The translations under genes and the position numbers were made by a program. This document shows positions 55,468-63,598 of a DNA stretch of 64,000 bases, one piece after another. The DNA is from RPRB01 sp035543115. GTDB lineage: Bacteria; Myxococcota; Myxococcia; Myxococcales; Myxococcaceae. The stretch covers positions 1-64,000 of the forward strand of contig DATKKF010000142.1 in assembly GCA_035543115.1 (NCBI GenBank), given 5' to 3'. The notes under the pieces are model-generated. The model did not search any database and was not told where the DNA came from. It saw nothing but the letters and a program-made list of their open reading frames with translations. Every line of letters starts with the position of its first letter. Position 1 is the stretch's first letter.

Positions 55468-55612
55468 CCTGAAGCCATCCCTCCGGGGGCACCATCGCCC
55501 ACGTCGGGTGCCTGTCGGCTGACTGGCGCGGGCGCCCCGGAGCGCTCCTGTCCGAGCTCGGGGTTGGCCCGGTGGGCGTCCAGGCACGGGTGCCCTGCGT
55601 GCGACGTGTCTT

Positions 55613-55684
55613 TGACCCTGCCGGGATTCGAACCCGAGTTTGTGCCGTGAGAGGGCACCGTCCTGACCACTAGACGACAGGGCC
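55613..55684 (-). tRNA. tRNA-Glu (CTC)
   Basis: The minus-strand sequence folds as a complete cloverleaf: acceptor GGCCCTG pairs with CAGGGTC (one G-T pair), D-arm begins TCGTCTAGTGGTC, the anticodon stem GTGCC/GGCAC encloses loop CTCTCAC with anticodon CTC (plus-strand 55649-55651), and the T-arm has GGTTCGAATCC. Discriminator base is A. CCA is not encoded. Its 3' end points toward the A/T-richer ATP-grasp gene set, the side where integrating elements insert at tRNA genes. Confidence 0.95.
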
Positions 55685-55707
55685 GTCCTGCTTCGGAGCG
55701 CGCTTCT

Positions 55708-56112
55708 CTAGCGAGCCTTCCGCCGGACGTCAACGGAGGCAGGCTGAACGTCTGCATCGAGCTCCAGCCACGCATACCCGCAGACGGTGCACACTGCTTT
55801 TCGCCCCTCGGGGAAGGTGAGGCCCGTCTTCACCTCCACCGCGTGCCCCTCCGGCGCGGGACAGCGGGGGCAGGGACTCGACGGAGGCCGCACCGAATAG
55901 TCCCACTGGTGCGGAGGGAGCCGCAGCACCCGGAACCACTCGACGACGAGCGACTCGGACCAGCCCACGTCCACCCGCCGCCCGGCGGGCACGAGCCCCT
56001 TCGCCAGGCCGAGCCAGTACACGCGGAGCTCCTCCACGTGCCGTGTCATCCCCCGGGCGGCGAAGGTCGTCCCCAGGGTCTCGACCATCGCCATCAGCCG
56101 GGCACGGTCCAT
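55708..56112 (-). CDS. Hypothetical protein with a zinc-ribbon-like C-terminus
   Basis: 134 aa from ATG 56112-56110. N-terminal helical part ('LMAMVETLGTTFAARGMTRHVEELRVYWLGLAKGLVPAGRRVDVGWSESLVVEWFRVLRLP') then two C-x-x-C pairs, C-P-R-C and C-T-V-C, about 30 residues apart, which fit a zinc ribbon. I do not recognise the family. 23 bp upstream of tRNA-Glu on the same strand, and divergent from the molybdopterin oxidoreductase gene. Confidence 0.6.
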   Translation of the reverse strand: MDRARLMAMVETLGTTFAARGMTRHVEELRVYWLGLAKGLVPAGRRVDVGWSESLVVEWFRVLRLPPHQWDYSVRPPSSPCPRCPAPEGHAVEVKTGLTFPEGRKAVCTVCGYAWLELDADVQPASVDVRRKAR

Positions 56113-56191
56113 GACCGGAACATGCGTTCAGTAGACACCATCGGTCAACGGTCCCGGTAACCCCGCGCCGCTGCTAGGGTCCGGCACCACC

Positions 56192-58330
56192 ATGGCCCGG
56201 ACCCCCGTCCACCACCGCGCCTGCAATCTCTGCGAGGCCATGTGCGGGCTCCGCATCGAGCTGGAGGGCGAGCGCATCCGCTCCATCCGCGGCGATCCGG
56301 ACGACCCGTTCAGCAAGGGGTTTCTCTGCCCCAAGGCCACCGCGCTCGAGGACGTCCACGTCGATCCGGACCGCCAGAAGCATGCCCTGCGCCGAACCGG
56401 GGTGGCCTGGGCGCCCCTCGGCTGGGAGGAGGCGTTCGACGAGGTTGCGAATCGCCTCGCCGAGGTCCAGGCGCGCCACGGGCCTGACTCGGTGGCTATC
56501 TACCTCGGCAACCCCACCGTCCACAGCCTGGGTGCGCTGACCCACGGGCTCGGATTCATCCGCGCGCTCCGGACCCGCAACCGCTACTCGGCGACGTCGG
56601 TGGACCAGCTGCCGCACCACCTCGCGGCCACAGCGATGTTCGGGCACATGCTCCTGCTCCCCGTCCCCGACATCGACCGGACCCAGTTCTTCCTCGCGCT
56701 CGGGGCGAACCCGCTCGCCTCCAACGGCAGCATGATGACCGCGCCCGGGATGCCGCTCCGGCTCAAGGCGCTCAAGGCGCGGGGCGGGCGCCTGGTGGTG
56801 GTGGACCCACGCCGGACCGAGACTGCCGAGGTGAGCGACACGCACCTCTTCATCCGCCCCGGCACCGACGCGCTCCTGCTCGCGGCGCTGGTGCGCACCA
56901 TCCTCGAGGAGCGGCTTCAGCGCCCCGGACGCCTCGCCCGCTTCACCGACGGCCTCGAGCAGGTCCGTGCGGCGGTCGCTCCCTTCGCTCCGGAGCGTGT
57001 CGCCGGTCCCACCGGCATCGGCGCCGAGCAGATCCGGACGCTGGCCCGCGACTTCGCCCGCGCCGACTCGGCCGTGGCCTACGGGCGCATCGGCGTCTCC
57101 ACCCAGGCGTATGGCGGGGTGGCCCAGTGGCTCATCCAGGTGCTCAACGCCATCACCGGGAACCTGGACCGGCCCGGCGGGGCGCTCCTCACCCGCCCGG
57201 CGGTGAACCCGCTCGGCCTCGCTCCGCGCGGCGGCCACGCCCGCCACCACACCCGGGTCCGGAAGCTGCCCTCGTTCGGCGGCGAGTTCCCCGTCGCCGC
57301 GCTCGCCGAGGAGATCCTCACCGAGGGCCCGGGCCGTATCCGCGCGCTGGTGGTGCTCAGCGGCAATCCCGTCCTCTCCACGCCCAACGGCGCGCAGCTG
57401 GAGCGGGCGCTGGGCACGCTCGACTTCATGGTGGCGGTGGACCCGTATCTCAACGAGACCACCCGCCACGCGAACGTGCTGCTCCCGCCCACCACGGCGC
57501 TGGAGCGCGATCACTACGACGTCGTCTTTCACCTGCTCGCGGTGCGCAACACCGCCAAGTGGTCGCCGGCGCTGTTCCAGCCCGCGTCCGGGGCCAGGCA
57601 CGACTGGGAGATCTTCCAGGCGCTCACCCGCCGGCTGAGGTCACCTGGCAGAACGCGACTTCTGCGCCCGTTGCGCGCCATGGTGGACCGGCTCTCGACG
57701 CCCCGGCGCCTCATCGACCTCGGCCTGCGCACCGGCCCGTACGGGATGCTCTCCCCGCACCGCCTCTCGGTGGGGAAGCTGGAGAAGCAGGTCCACGGGG
57801 TGGACCTCGGCCCGCTCGAGCCCTCGATGCCGGAGCGGCTCATGACCCCGGGCAAGCGCCTCCAGCTCGCTCCGGAGGTCCTGGTGCGCGACCTCGCCCG
57901 GGTCGAGTCCGAGCTGCTGGCCTCGCCGCCCGCCCGGAACGGTGACCTCCTGCTCATCGGCCGGCGGGACCTCCGGAGCAACAACTCCTGGATGCACAAC
58001 AGCCTGCGCCTGGTGAAGGGCCCCGAGCGCTGCACGCTCCTCATGCACCCGGACGACGCACGGGCCCGCGGCCTGAGCGCAGGTCAGACGGTGACCGTTC
58101 GCTCGAGGGTGGGCAGCGTCGCGGTGCCGGTCGATCTCACCGAAGCCGTGATGCCTGGCGTGGTGAGTCTCCCCCATGGGTGGGGACACGGGCGGCCCGG
58201 GGTGCAGCTCCGCGTGGCCGCTGCCCATCCGGGCGTGAGCCTCAACGACCTCACCGATGACCGCGCGGTGGACCCGCTCCTGGGGACGGCGGCCTTCAAC
58301 GGCACGCCGGTGCAGGTGACCAAGGCCTGA
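56192..58330 (+). CDS. Molybdopterin-dependent oxidoreductase (FdhF/NapA-like family)
   Basis: 712 aa, ATG 56192. N-terminal [4Fe-4S] motif C-N-L-C-E-A-M-C with the fourth Cys in 'GFLCPKA'. Then the bis-MGD-binding domains: 'FFLALGANPLASNGSMM', 'VVVDPRRTETAEVSDTHLFIRPGTDALLLAALV', and the C-terminal dinucleotide domain ('LLLIGRRDLRSNNSWMHN', 'HGWGH'). At the position of the Mo-ligand Cys/Sec the sequence reads 'NRYSATSVDQ', so Ser would be the ligand and formate dehydrogenase is unlikely. No signal peptide or partner subunit is seen. Confidence 0.85.
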   Translation: MARTPVHHRACNLCEAMCGLRIELEGERIRSIRGDPDDPFSKGFLCPKATALEDVHVDPDRQKHALRRTGVAWAPLGWEEAFDEVANRLAEVQARHGPDSVAIYLGNPTVHSLGALTHGLGFIRALRTRNRYSATSVDQLPHHLAATAMFGHMLLLPVPDIDRTQFFLALGANPLASNGSMMTAPGMPLRLKALKARGGRLVVVDPRRTETAEVSDTHLFIRPGTDALLLAALVRTILEERLQRPGRLARFTDGLEQVRAAVAPFAPERVAGPTGIGAEQIRTLARDFARADSAVAYGRIGVSTQAYGGVAQWLIQVLNAITGNLDRPGGALLTRPAVNPLGLAPRGGHARHHTRVRKLPSFGGEFPVAALAEEILTEGPGRIRALVVLSGNPVLSTPNGAQLERALGTLDFMVAVDPYLNETTRHANVLLPPTTALERDHYDVVFHLLAVRNTAKWSPALFQPASGARHDWEIFQALTRRLRSPGRTRLLRPLRAMVDRLSTPRRLIDLGLRTGPYGMLSPHRLSVGKLEKQVHGVDLGPLEPSMPERLMTPGKRLQLAPEVLVRDLARVESELLASPPARNGDLLLIGRRDLRSNNSWMHNSLRLVKGPERCTLLMHPDDARARGLSAGQTVTVRSRVGSVAVPVDLTEAVMPGVVSLPHGWGHGRPGVQLRVAAAHPGVSLNDLTDDRAVDPLLGTAAFNGTPVQVTKA

Positions 58331-58341
58331 GCCCGTGAGCC

Positions 58342-58566
58342 TCAGGCGTCGAAGGGGTGCCAGAACGCGTCGGCCGGTGGTGGCGGCGCGTCGGGCACGA
58401 GCTCCCGCCAGGCCTCTGCCTCGGCCGTGTCCGCGGGCTCGCGCGTCTCGATGAGCCGCAGGCTGCGGGGGTCCCGGAAGCGGGTCGCCCGCACCGGGTG
58501 CGGAACGCCCTGCCAGTAGTACACGGGCCCGAGGTTCTCCATCTCCACCAGGTCTGTGCGCTTCAC
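58342..58566 (-). CDS. Small hypothetical protein
   Basis: 74 aa from GTG 58566-58564, chosen for the AAGGGAG site upstream (an ATG at 58617 would add 17 residues). Sequence 'LVEMENLGPVYYWQGVPHPVRATRFRDPRSLRLIETREPADTAEAEAWRELV' appears globular and coding. No named family. It is convergent with the molybdopterin oxidoreductase gene, 11 bp apart. Confidence 0.5.
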   Translation of the reverse strand: MKRTDLVEMENLGPVYYWQGVPHPVRATRFRDPRSLRLIETREPADTAEAEAWRELVPDAPPPPADAFWHPFDA

Positions 58567-58653
58567 AGGGCAGCTCCCTTCGCGGCGGGAGATAGCGGGT
58601 GAACGTTCCCGTGACAATGCCGTGTCGATCTGACATCCGGACGGCCGGCTGCC

Positions 58654-58968
58654 TCACGCGTGGCCCGAGACGGGGGCGTAGACCTCCACCGGCTCGATGC
58701 CGAGGCTCCGGCCAGCCAGCTGCACCAGGGCCCGAGCGAGGGGCAACGCCCGGTTCGACGCGTGGCAGGAAAGCTCGGGCTCGAGGTCCCGGAGGTCGGC
58801 CTCCAGCTCGAGCGCGAACTCGAGCAACCGGGAGACGACCTCGGACTGCCGGAGCCCGCTCTCCTGCACCCGCGCCCGGAGACACGCCGCCAGCTCCGGG
58901 GACAGCCGGACCGTCACGCTCTTGCCCCGGCCGCGGGGCGTACGGGGGCGGGTGGGGAGCACGGGCAT
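58654..58968 (-). CDS. Ribbon-helix-helix domain protein
   Basis: 104 aa from ATG 58968-58966 with GAGGAGG upstream. After a basic N-terminus, 'GKSVTVRLSPELAACLRARVQESGLRQSEVVSRLLEFALELE' (residues 15-56) is an RHH fold. A C-terminal acidic part follows, with no known domain. It may be a transcription regulator. The 193 bp upstream (58969-59161) hold no gene. No toxin-like partner is next to it. Confidence 0.65.
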   Translation of the reverse strand: MPVLPTRPRTPRGRGKSVTVRLSPELAACLRARVQESGLRQSEVVSRLLEFALELEADLRDLEPELSCHASNRALPLARALVQLAGRSLGIEPVEVYAPVSGHA

Positions 58969-59161
58969 GGCTGCCTCCTCGGACCAGGACAGAGGGGAGG
59001 TACGCACGGCTTCCGTGGGCGCCAAGCGCGGACCCGCAGGTGACCGTTCTTCCGGGCACTTCTCCGACCGGGGCGGACACTCAACCTGGCGTGCGTTGCC
59101 CGTGTGGGGTGAGGCTGGCCTGCCCTCGCCCGGCCGTCGCACTGAGCGAGCGCCTCCCAGC

Positions 59162-59911
59162 TCAGCGCTCCTGGTCGGTGGGCCGGAGGAGGATCTCGTT
59201 CACGTTCACGTGCGGCGGCTGGCTCACCGCGTAGAGGATGGCGGCGGCCACGTCCTCGCTCTGCAGCTGGCGCATCGAGCGCGCCCAGGTCTCGATCCGG
59301 TCGCGGGTCTCGCGGTCGGGCACGTGGTCGCGCAGCTCGGTGGCCACCGCGCCCGGCTCGATGAGGGTGACCCGGATGCCGTCCCGGTACACCTCGCGGC
59401 GGAGCGCCTCGGAGAACGCGCCGACGCCGAACTTGGTCGCGGCGTAGACCGACGCGTCGGGGTTGGCGACCCGGCCGGCGGTGGAGGAGACGTTCACCAC
59501 GTGGCCGTCCTTCTGCCGGCGCATGTGAGGGAGCGCTGCGCGGGTGGCGACCATCAGCCCCAGGAGGTTGAGGTCGAGCATCCGCCGCCAGTCGTCCACC
59601 CGCGCGCGATCGACGGGGGACAGCAGCATCATCCCGGCGTTGTTCACCAGGATGTCAATCCGGCCAAAGCGATCCACCGTGCGCGCCACGATGGACTCGG
59701 CCTCGTCGACGCGGGCCACGTCGGCCTCGAGGACCAGGGACTCCGAGCGGAGGTCGGCGATGCGCCGGGCCACGCTGTCGAGCCGCTCGCGCCGGCGCGC
59801 GGCGATGGCGACCCGGGCTCCGGCGCGGGCGAGGGTGAGCGCGGTGGCCTCGCCGATGCCGGAGGAGGCTCCGGTCACCAGGGCGACCTTGTCTTTCAGG
59901 GGAAGGCTCAT
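59162..59911 (-). CDS. Short-chain dehydrogenase/reductase
   Basis: 249 aa from ATG 59911-59909 with GGAAGG just upstream. Classical SDR: cofactor motif 'ALVTGASSGIGEATAL', 'DILVNNAGMMLLSPVD', catalytic Ser in 'VVNVSSTAGRVANPDASVYAATKFG' with Y-x-x-x-K. Arg residues after beta2 ('AARRRER') favour NADP. The sequence resembles the YdfG/serine dehydrogenase-like group; substrate unknown. The gene stands alone. Confidence 0.9.
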   Translation of the reverse strand: MSLPLKDKVALVTGASSGIGEATALTLARAGARVAIAARRRERLDSVARRIADLRSESLVLEADVARVDEAESIVARTVDRFGRIDILVNNAGMMLLSPVDRARVDDWRRMLDLNLLGLMVATRAALPHMRRQKDGHVVNVSSTAGRVANPDASVYAATKFGVGAFSEALRREVYRDGIRVTLIEPGAVATELRDHVPDRETRDRIETWARSMRQLQSEDVAAAILYAVSQPPHVNVNEILLRPTDQER

Positions 59912-60076
59912 GGTCGACAGACCTAACAGCTCGCGGCATGTCGCGGGTTGACGCCTTGGGGTACGGCGCCCCCCGGGTGACACCTGGGGGGCAGCTCTGG
60001 CCCGGGGGGGCAACGGTGTGTTGCCCGGCGGATGCGCTGGCTTATGACTGGGTCTTTGGGCAGGGGAGGACGGACA

Positions 60077-60580
60077 ATGGACATTGGACTTCTGGTGTTG
60101 CGGCTAGCAGTGGGTTTGACGATGGCCGCGCATGGCGGTCAGAAGCTGTTCGGATGGTTCGGCGGGTACGGTCTCGCGGGCACCGGCGGCTTCATGGAGA
60201 GCCTCGGCTTCCGCCCCGGCCGCGTGCAGGCGGCCCTGGCGGGTGGTGCTGAGCTCGGGGGTGGGCTGCTGCTCGCGCTCGGGCTGCTGACGCCGGTGGG
60301 CGCGGCGCTGGTGATCGCAGTGATGGTGGTCGCCATCGTGAGCGTGCACCTCTCGAAGGGCTTCTTCGTGAGCAATGGTGGCTTCGAGTACAACCTGGTC
60401 ATCATCGCCGCGGCGTCGGCGCTGGCCTTCACCGGTCCGGGCGCGTACTCGCTCGACGCGGTGGAGTGGGTCCAACTCTCGGGCTGGCTCCCGGGCGTGC
60501 TCGCGACGCTCGCCGGGCTGGTACTCGGCGCTGGCGCCCTGCTGGCTCGGCGCCCGGCACCCGTGGCCCGGCAGAGCTGA
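60077..60580 (+). CDS. DoxX-family membrane protein
   Basis: 167 aa from ATG 60077 with a GGGGAGGA site at 60063-60070. Four to five membrane helices. The family signature 'LLVLRLAVGLTMAAHGGQKLFGWFGGYGLAGTGGFMESLGFRPG' is intact, followed by 'LTPVGAALVIAVMVVAIVSVHLSKGFF'. DoxX proteins are linked to thiol and oxidative stress in some bacteria. The frame is open upstream but starts at this Met. Confidence 0.88.
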   Translation: MDIGLLVLRLAVGLTMAAHGGQKLFGWFGGYGLAGTGGFMESLGFRPGRVQAALAGGAELGGGLLLALGLLTPVGAALVIAVMVVAIVSVHLSKGFFVSNGGFEYNLVIIAAASALAFTGPGAYSLDAVEWVQLSGWLPGVLATLAGLVLGAGALLARRPAPVARQS

Positions 60581-60741
60581 GTCGACCAGGGCTGGCCGCG
60601 TGGCGGGGCGACCCCCGTGACGCGCCGGCCCTCGGTCTCCGCGCCGGGCCGTACATCCTCCGGGAATGTGCGGTGATTCCCTCGTGGCGCGTCGCGCAAC
60701 ACTCGCGCCCGGAATCACTTCTGGCGATTCGCTGGGGGGAG

Positions 60742-60810
60742 ATGAAGCCGATCGACGTCGAAGGCGAGGACACGAGCCTCACGCAGGAGCAGCTCGAGCT
60801 CCTTCGCTGA
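60742..60810 (+). CDS. Tiny repeated peptide, copy 1
   Basis: From ATG 60742 this frame gives a 22-residue peptide beginning MKPIDVEGEDTSLT. A nearly identical one lies at 61024-61092. Similarity also covers the two to three codons before the ATG (W-G-E here, W-A-E there), so the true product may start upstream, for example at GTG 60673 (45 aa). There is no clear ribosome site at proper distance for the ATG. Either a short duplicated gene or a peptide precursor. Confidence 0.4.
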   Translation: MKPIDVEGEDTSLTQEQLELLR

Positions 60811-61023
60811 AGAGAAGGGCGGGGCACCGGACAGGGAGGAGGGAGCCGCAACGCACGCCCCTGTCCGGTGTCCTCCGCCTGGACGCCGAGCCTTGGAGTC
60901 CGGTCGATGCAGAGCCTCAACCCCGCGCTGTCCTCGTCTTGGAGCACCCGCGCGCGCGGCCTGCTCCTCCGCCTCGTCCACTTGTGGGGGCGCGACGCCC
61001 GGAGTTTCGTCGACTGGGCGGAG

Positions 61024-61092
61024 ATGAAGCCCATCGACTTCGACGTTGAGGACACGAGCCTCACCGAGACGGACCTCCGGCTCATGAAGTGA
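61024..61092 (+). CDS. Tiny repeated peptide, copy 2
   Basis: 22 residues beginning MKPIDFDVEDTSLT from ATG 61024, 282 bp from copy 1 and of identical length. Conservation of M-K-P-I-D, E-D-T-S-L-T and a Leu-rich end ending in a basic residue (LLR / LMK) indicates selection for a peptide. An upstream ATG at 60907 would give 61 aa. Around the two copies, 60581-61260 holds no other recognisable gene. Confidence 0.4.
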   Translation: MKPIDFDVEDTSLTETDLRLMK

Positions 61093-61260
61093 GCGCCGGA
61101 GGCGCCTGGCCCGAGTCACGCACTCCAGGTGAAGTCAGGACTGGGGCGCCGAATGCGACAGACCCGCGCGGGCCGCTCGGATACGGTGCGGCGCCTCTCC
61201 CGCAGCTCCCGACGCTCGGGACGCCAGGGAGGTCCGACACCCGCAACCGAGGAGCCTCCG

Positions 61261-62034
61261 ATGAAAGCGCTCGCCTTGCTCGCAGTGCTCGTCCCATTTG
61301 CCGCACTGGCCGATTCGCCCTTCGACGGGACGTGGGTCTCGAAGGAGGACTCCGTGGTCATGGACAAGAAGCCGTACACCATCTCCCTGGCCAAGGACGT
61401 CTGGCAGAGCGACGCCTCGGTCCCACCGATCAAGGTGAAGGCCGACGGGACGGATCAACCGGTCAAGGGTCACGACTACTACGACACCGTGGCCGCGAAG
61501 AGTACTGCTGCGGACTCGGTCGAGGTCACGAGCAAGAAGGGCGGCAAGATCACCGGCACCAGCACCTTCACCGTCTCGCCCGATGGCAAGACGTTGACCA
61601 TCAAGTGGTCCGACCAGACTGGCACCGAGGCGGCCACCGGTGAGACGATCTTCGAGCGGGTCGGCGCGGCGCCCAAGGGAGCGCATGCGGTCTCCGGGTC
61701 ATGGAAGGCCGTGAAGCTCCAGAACATGTCCGCCAGCGGGAAGACGGTGACTTACAAGTCCACTGCGGACAGCCTGAGCATGAGCACCCCGACCGGCCAG
61801 AGCTACACCGCCAAGTTCGACGGGAAGGAGGTGCCCGTTGCCGGAGATCCTGGTGGAACGACGGTCTCGCTGAAGAAGGTCAAGGCGAACACCATCGTCG
61901 AGACCGACAAGCGCAAGGGCAAGGTCGTCGAGGTGGACACAATGACCGTTGCCGCCGACGGGAAGAGCATGAAGGTGGAGTGGGATGGGAAGCAGAGCCA
62001 CCGCAAGGGCAGCTACACGATGGACAAGCAGTAG
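61261..62034 (+). CDS. Secreted hypothetical protein with a two-fold beta repeat
   Basis: 257 aa from ATG 61261. A signal peptide ('MKALALLAVLVPFAALA') precedes a beta-rich mature protein with two similar halves: 'SPFDGTWVSKEDSVVMDKKPYTISL...GKTLTIKW' and 'GSWKAVKLQNMSASGKTVTYKSTADSLSM...GKSMKVEWDG'. Such repeats look lipocalin- or calycin-like. Many Lys and Thr, no Cys. Function unknown. It is a single gene after the tiny-peptide region. Confidence 0.7.
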   Translation: MKALALLAVLVPFAALADSPFDGTWVSKEDSVVMDKKPYTISLAKDVWQSDASVPPIKVKADGTDQPVKGHDYYDTVAAKSTAADSVEVTSKKGGKITGTSTFTVSPDGKTLTIKWSDQTGTEAATGETIFERVGAAPKGAHAVSGSWKAVKLQNMSASGKTVTYKSTADSLSMSTPTGQSYTAKFDGKEVPVAGDPGGTTVSLKKVKANTIVETDKRKGKVVEVDTMTVAADGKSMKVEWDGKQSHRKGSYTMDKQ

Positions 62035-62040
62035 CCCCCC

Positions 62041-62202
62041 TCAGTGCGCGCGCGCGGCGCCGAGGTACGCGCGCTGGACGTCGGGATTGGCGAGCATCGC
62101 CTGGGCCGGTCCCGAAGTCCGGATGTGGCCCTGCTCGATGACGTAGGCCCGGTCGGCCACCTCGAGCGCCCGGAACGCCAGCTGCCCAGACTGCCAGTCG
62201 AT
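62041..62202 (-). pseudogene. 3' remnant of a branched-chain amino acid ABC transporter ATPase (livF)
   Basis: Reading the minus strand, the last ~48 codons of a LivF-type ATPase are present: 'QLAFRALEVADRAYVIEQGHI' followed by 'SGPAQAMLANPDVQRAYLGA' and a TGA at 62043-62041. This is the usual LivF ending. An in-frame stop lies just upstream (62205-62203), so the Walker and signature parts are gone. It is a deletion remnant whose break falls where the superoxide dismutase fragment begins. Confidence 0.8.
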
Positions 62203-62268
62203 TCAGGTGAAGGCTCCGCGAGATCTCCGGGACGGGGGTCGCCCGGAAAGGCGGCGAATCCTGTGCGG

Positions 62269-62599
62269 CGTGCCGCCGCCCATCCACTTCCACGAGACCG
62301 GGAAGTGCGAGCCGCCCTTCGAGAGCGCCGGAGGGCATTTCAACCCTGGAAAGAAGGCCCACGGGGTCCTCGACCTGGGCGGGAGCCACGCCGGTGACCT
62401 GCCGAACGTCGTGGTGCCGGCCGGTGGAAAGCTCGAGTTCGAGCTCTTCGTCCCGGGGCTCACCCTGGCCGCGGGGCCGAGCAGCGTCCTGGACGCAGAC
62501 GGCACGGCGCTGGTCATCCACGCCAAGGCGGACGACTACCGGACGCAACCGGCCGGCGATTCGGGCGACCGCATCGCCTGCGGCGTCATCCCACGCTGA
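62269..62599 (+). pseudogene. sodC: 5'-truncated Cu/Zn superoxide dismutase gene
   Basis: The frame 62207-62599 contains the C-terminal two thirds of SodC: 'IHFHETGKC' (Cu ligands H-F-H), 'SAGGHFNP' (bridging His), 'HGVLDLGGSHAGDLPN' (Zn ligands H, H, D), 'LVIHAKADDY' (last Cu ligand) and 'GDSGDRIACGVI' (disulfide Cys). The first ~50 residues of the fold and any signal peptide are missing; what stands before 'GVPPPIHFHE' is unrelated. Metal ligands are intact but three N-terminal strands are lost, so it is probably inactive. Confidence 0.8.
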
Positions 62600-62675
62600 C
62601 GGTGCGGTATCCCGTGCTGCAGGCTCGCCTCGTTCCAGGCCAGGCTCGCGGCATTCTTGGACTCGGGTTGCACCG

Positions 62676-62697
62676 TGGCGCTCCCGCTGAGCTAACG
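62676..62697 (-). other. tRNA D-arm-like fragment
   Basis: The minus strand reads GTTAGCTCAGCGGGAGCGCC, which resembles the start of many bacterial tRNAs with a GCTC/GAGC stem. The following bases do not form anticodon or T-arms and there is no acceptor stem, so it is at most a remnant. It lies between the sodC fragment and the M48 gene. Confidence 0.25.
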
Positions 62698-62755
62698 TGG
62701 ACGAAAGACCCAGCCTCGAGCGATCCACCGGGGCCACGGAGCGAGGAGTGGGGCG

Positions 62756-63598
62756 ATGACGCGGACGATCCGATTCGTAGCGTGGGGAATCTGGCTGGCG
62801 GTGCCGCTGGCAATCCTGCCGACGACGTCCATGGCGCAGGCTCCAGTGCCCGAGCCGGTGACCGATCAGGAAACCGAGCTCGGCAAGGCGGTCTACGACG
62901 AGGAGAGAGCGAAGGTGGAGATCATCGGGTCCTCCCCGCTGTACGAGAACCTGAAGCCGATCGCGGAGAAGATCTCCCGGGTGGCCCAAGCCCGTTACCC
63001 CCATCCGTTCAAGTTCTTCCTGGTGCACGAAGCCCAGCCCAACGCGTTCGCCACACCTGGTGGGAACGTCTACGTCGTGGACTCCCTTCTGTACTTTGCC
63101 AGAAACACCGAGGAGCTGGCGGGAACCCTCTGCCACGAGGTCTCGCACACGATTCACCGTGATGCGGTCGAGTTGATGAAGAAGAGGCGGCACATCGCCG
63201 AGGGAGAAGCTGCGACGGCCATCCTCCTCGGACCGACCAGGGCTCAGATCATCGCGCTCCTCTTGCTCGGCGAGCTGCAGTCCCGCGGCTACTCTCGTGA
63301 GGCCGAATCCAAGGCGGATGTCACCGGCTCGGACATCTGCGCCGAGGCCGGGTACAACCCGTGGGGCCTGGTGTGGCTCTTTCAGGATTTTCAGAACGCC
63401 GACAAGCGCCACATCCCGCAGTTCATCTCGGACCATCCGGCGAACCCGACGCGGATCGAGACGCTGAAGAAGCACTTCGCGGCGAACGCCTCGACGTTCT
63501 CCAAGTTCGATTCCGACCCGAAGTCCGCGACTCCGTTCAGCGTGCTCAAGGACGCGCCAGTCGTGTTCCTGCGCCCGGAGGACAAGCCGGCAAAGTAA
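62756..63598 (+). CDS. M48-family metalloprotease, second copy
   Basis: 280 aa from ATG 62756 with GGAGTGGGG upstream and a signal peptide ending about 'TTSMAQA'. Zinc motif H-E-V-S-H in 'GTLCHEVSHTIHRD'; 'GYSREAESKADVTGSDICAEAGYNPWGLVWLFQDF' supplies the third ligand Glu. It is clearly paralogous to the protein at 38356-39249 over most of its length. A periplasmic protease or chaperone role as for BepA/LoiP is likely. It stands alone here, without an HdeD partner. Confidence 0.88.
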   Translation: MTRTIRFVAWGIWLAVPLAILPTTSMAQAPVPEPVTDQETELGKAVYDEERAKVEIIGSSPLYENLKPIAEKISRVAQARYPHPFKFFLVHEAQPNAFATPGGNVYVVDSLLYFARNTEELAGTLCHEVSHTIHRDAVELMKKRRHIAEGEAATAILLGPTRAQIIALLLLGELQSRGYSREAESKADVTGSDICAEAGYNPWGLVWLFQDFQNADKRHIPQFISDHPANPTRIETLKKHFAANASTFSKFDSDPKSATPFSVLKDAPVVFLRPEDKPAK

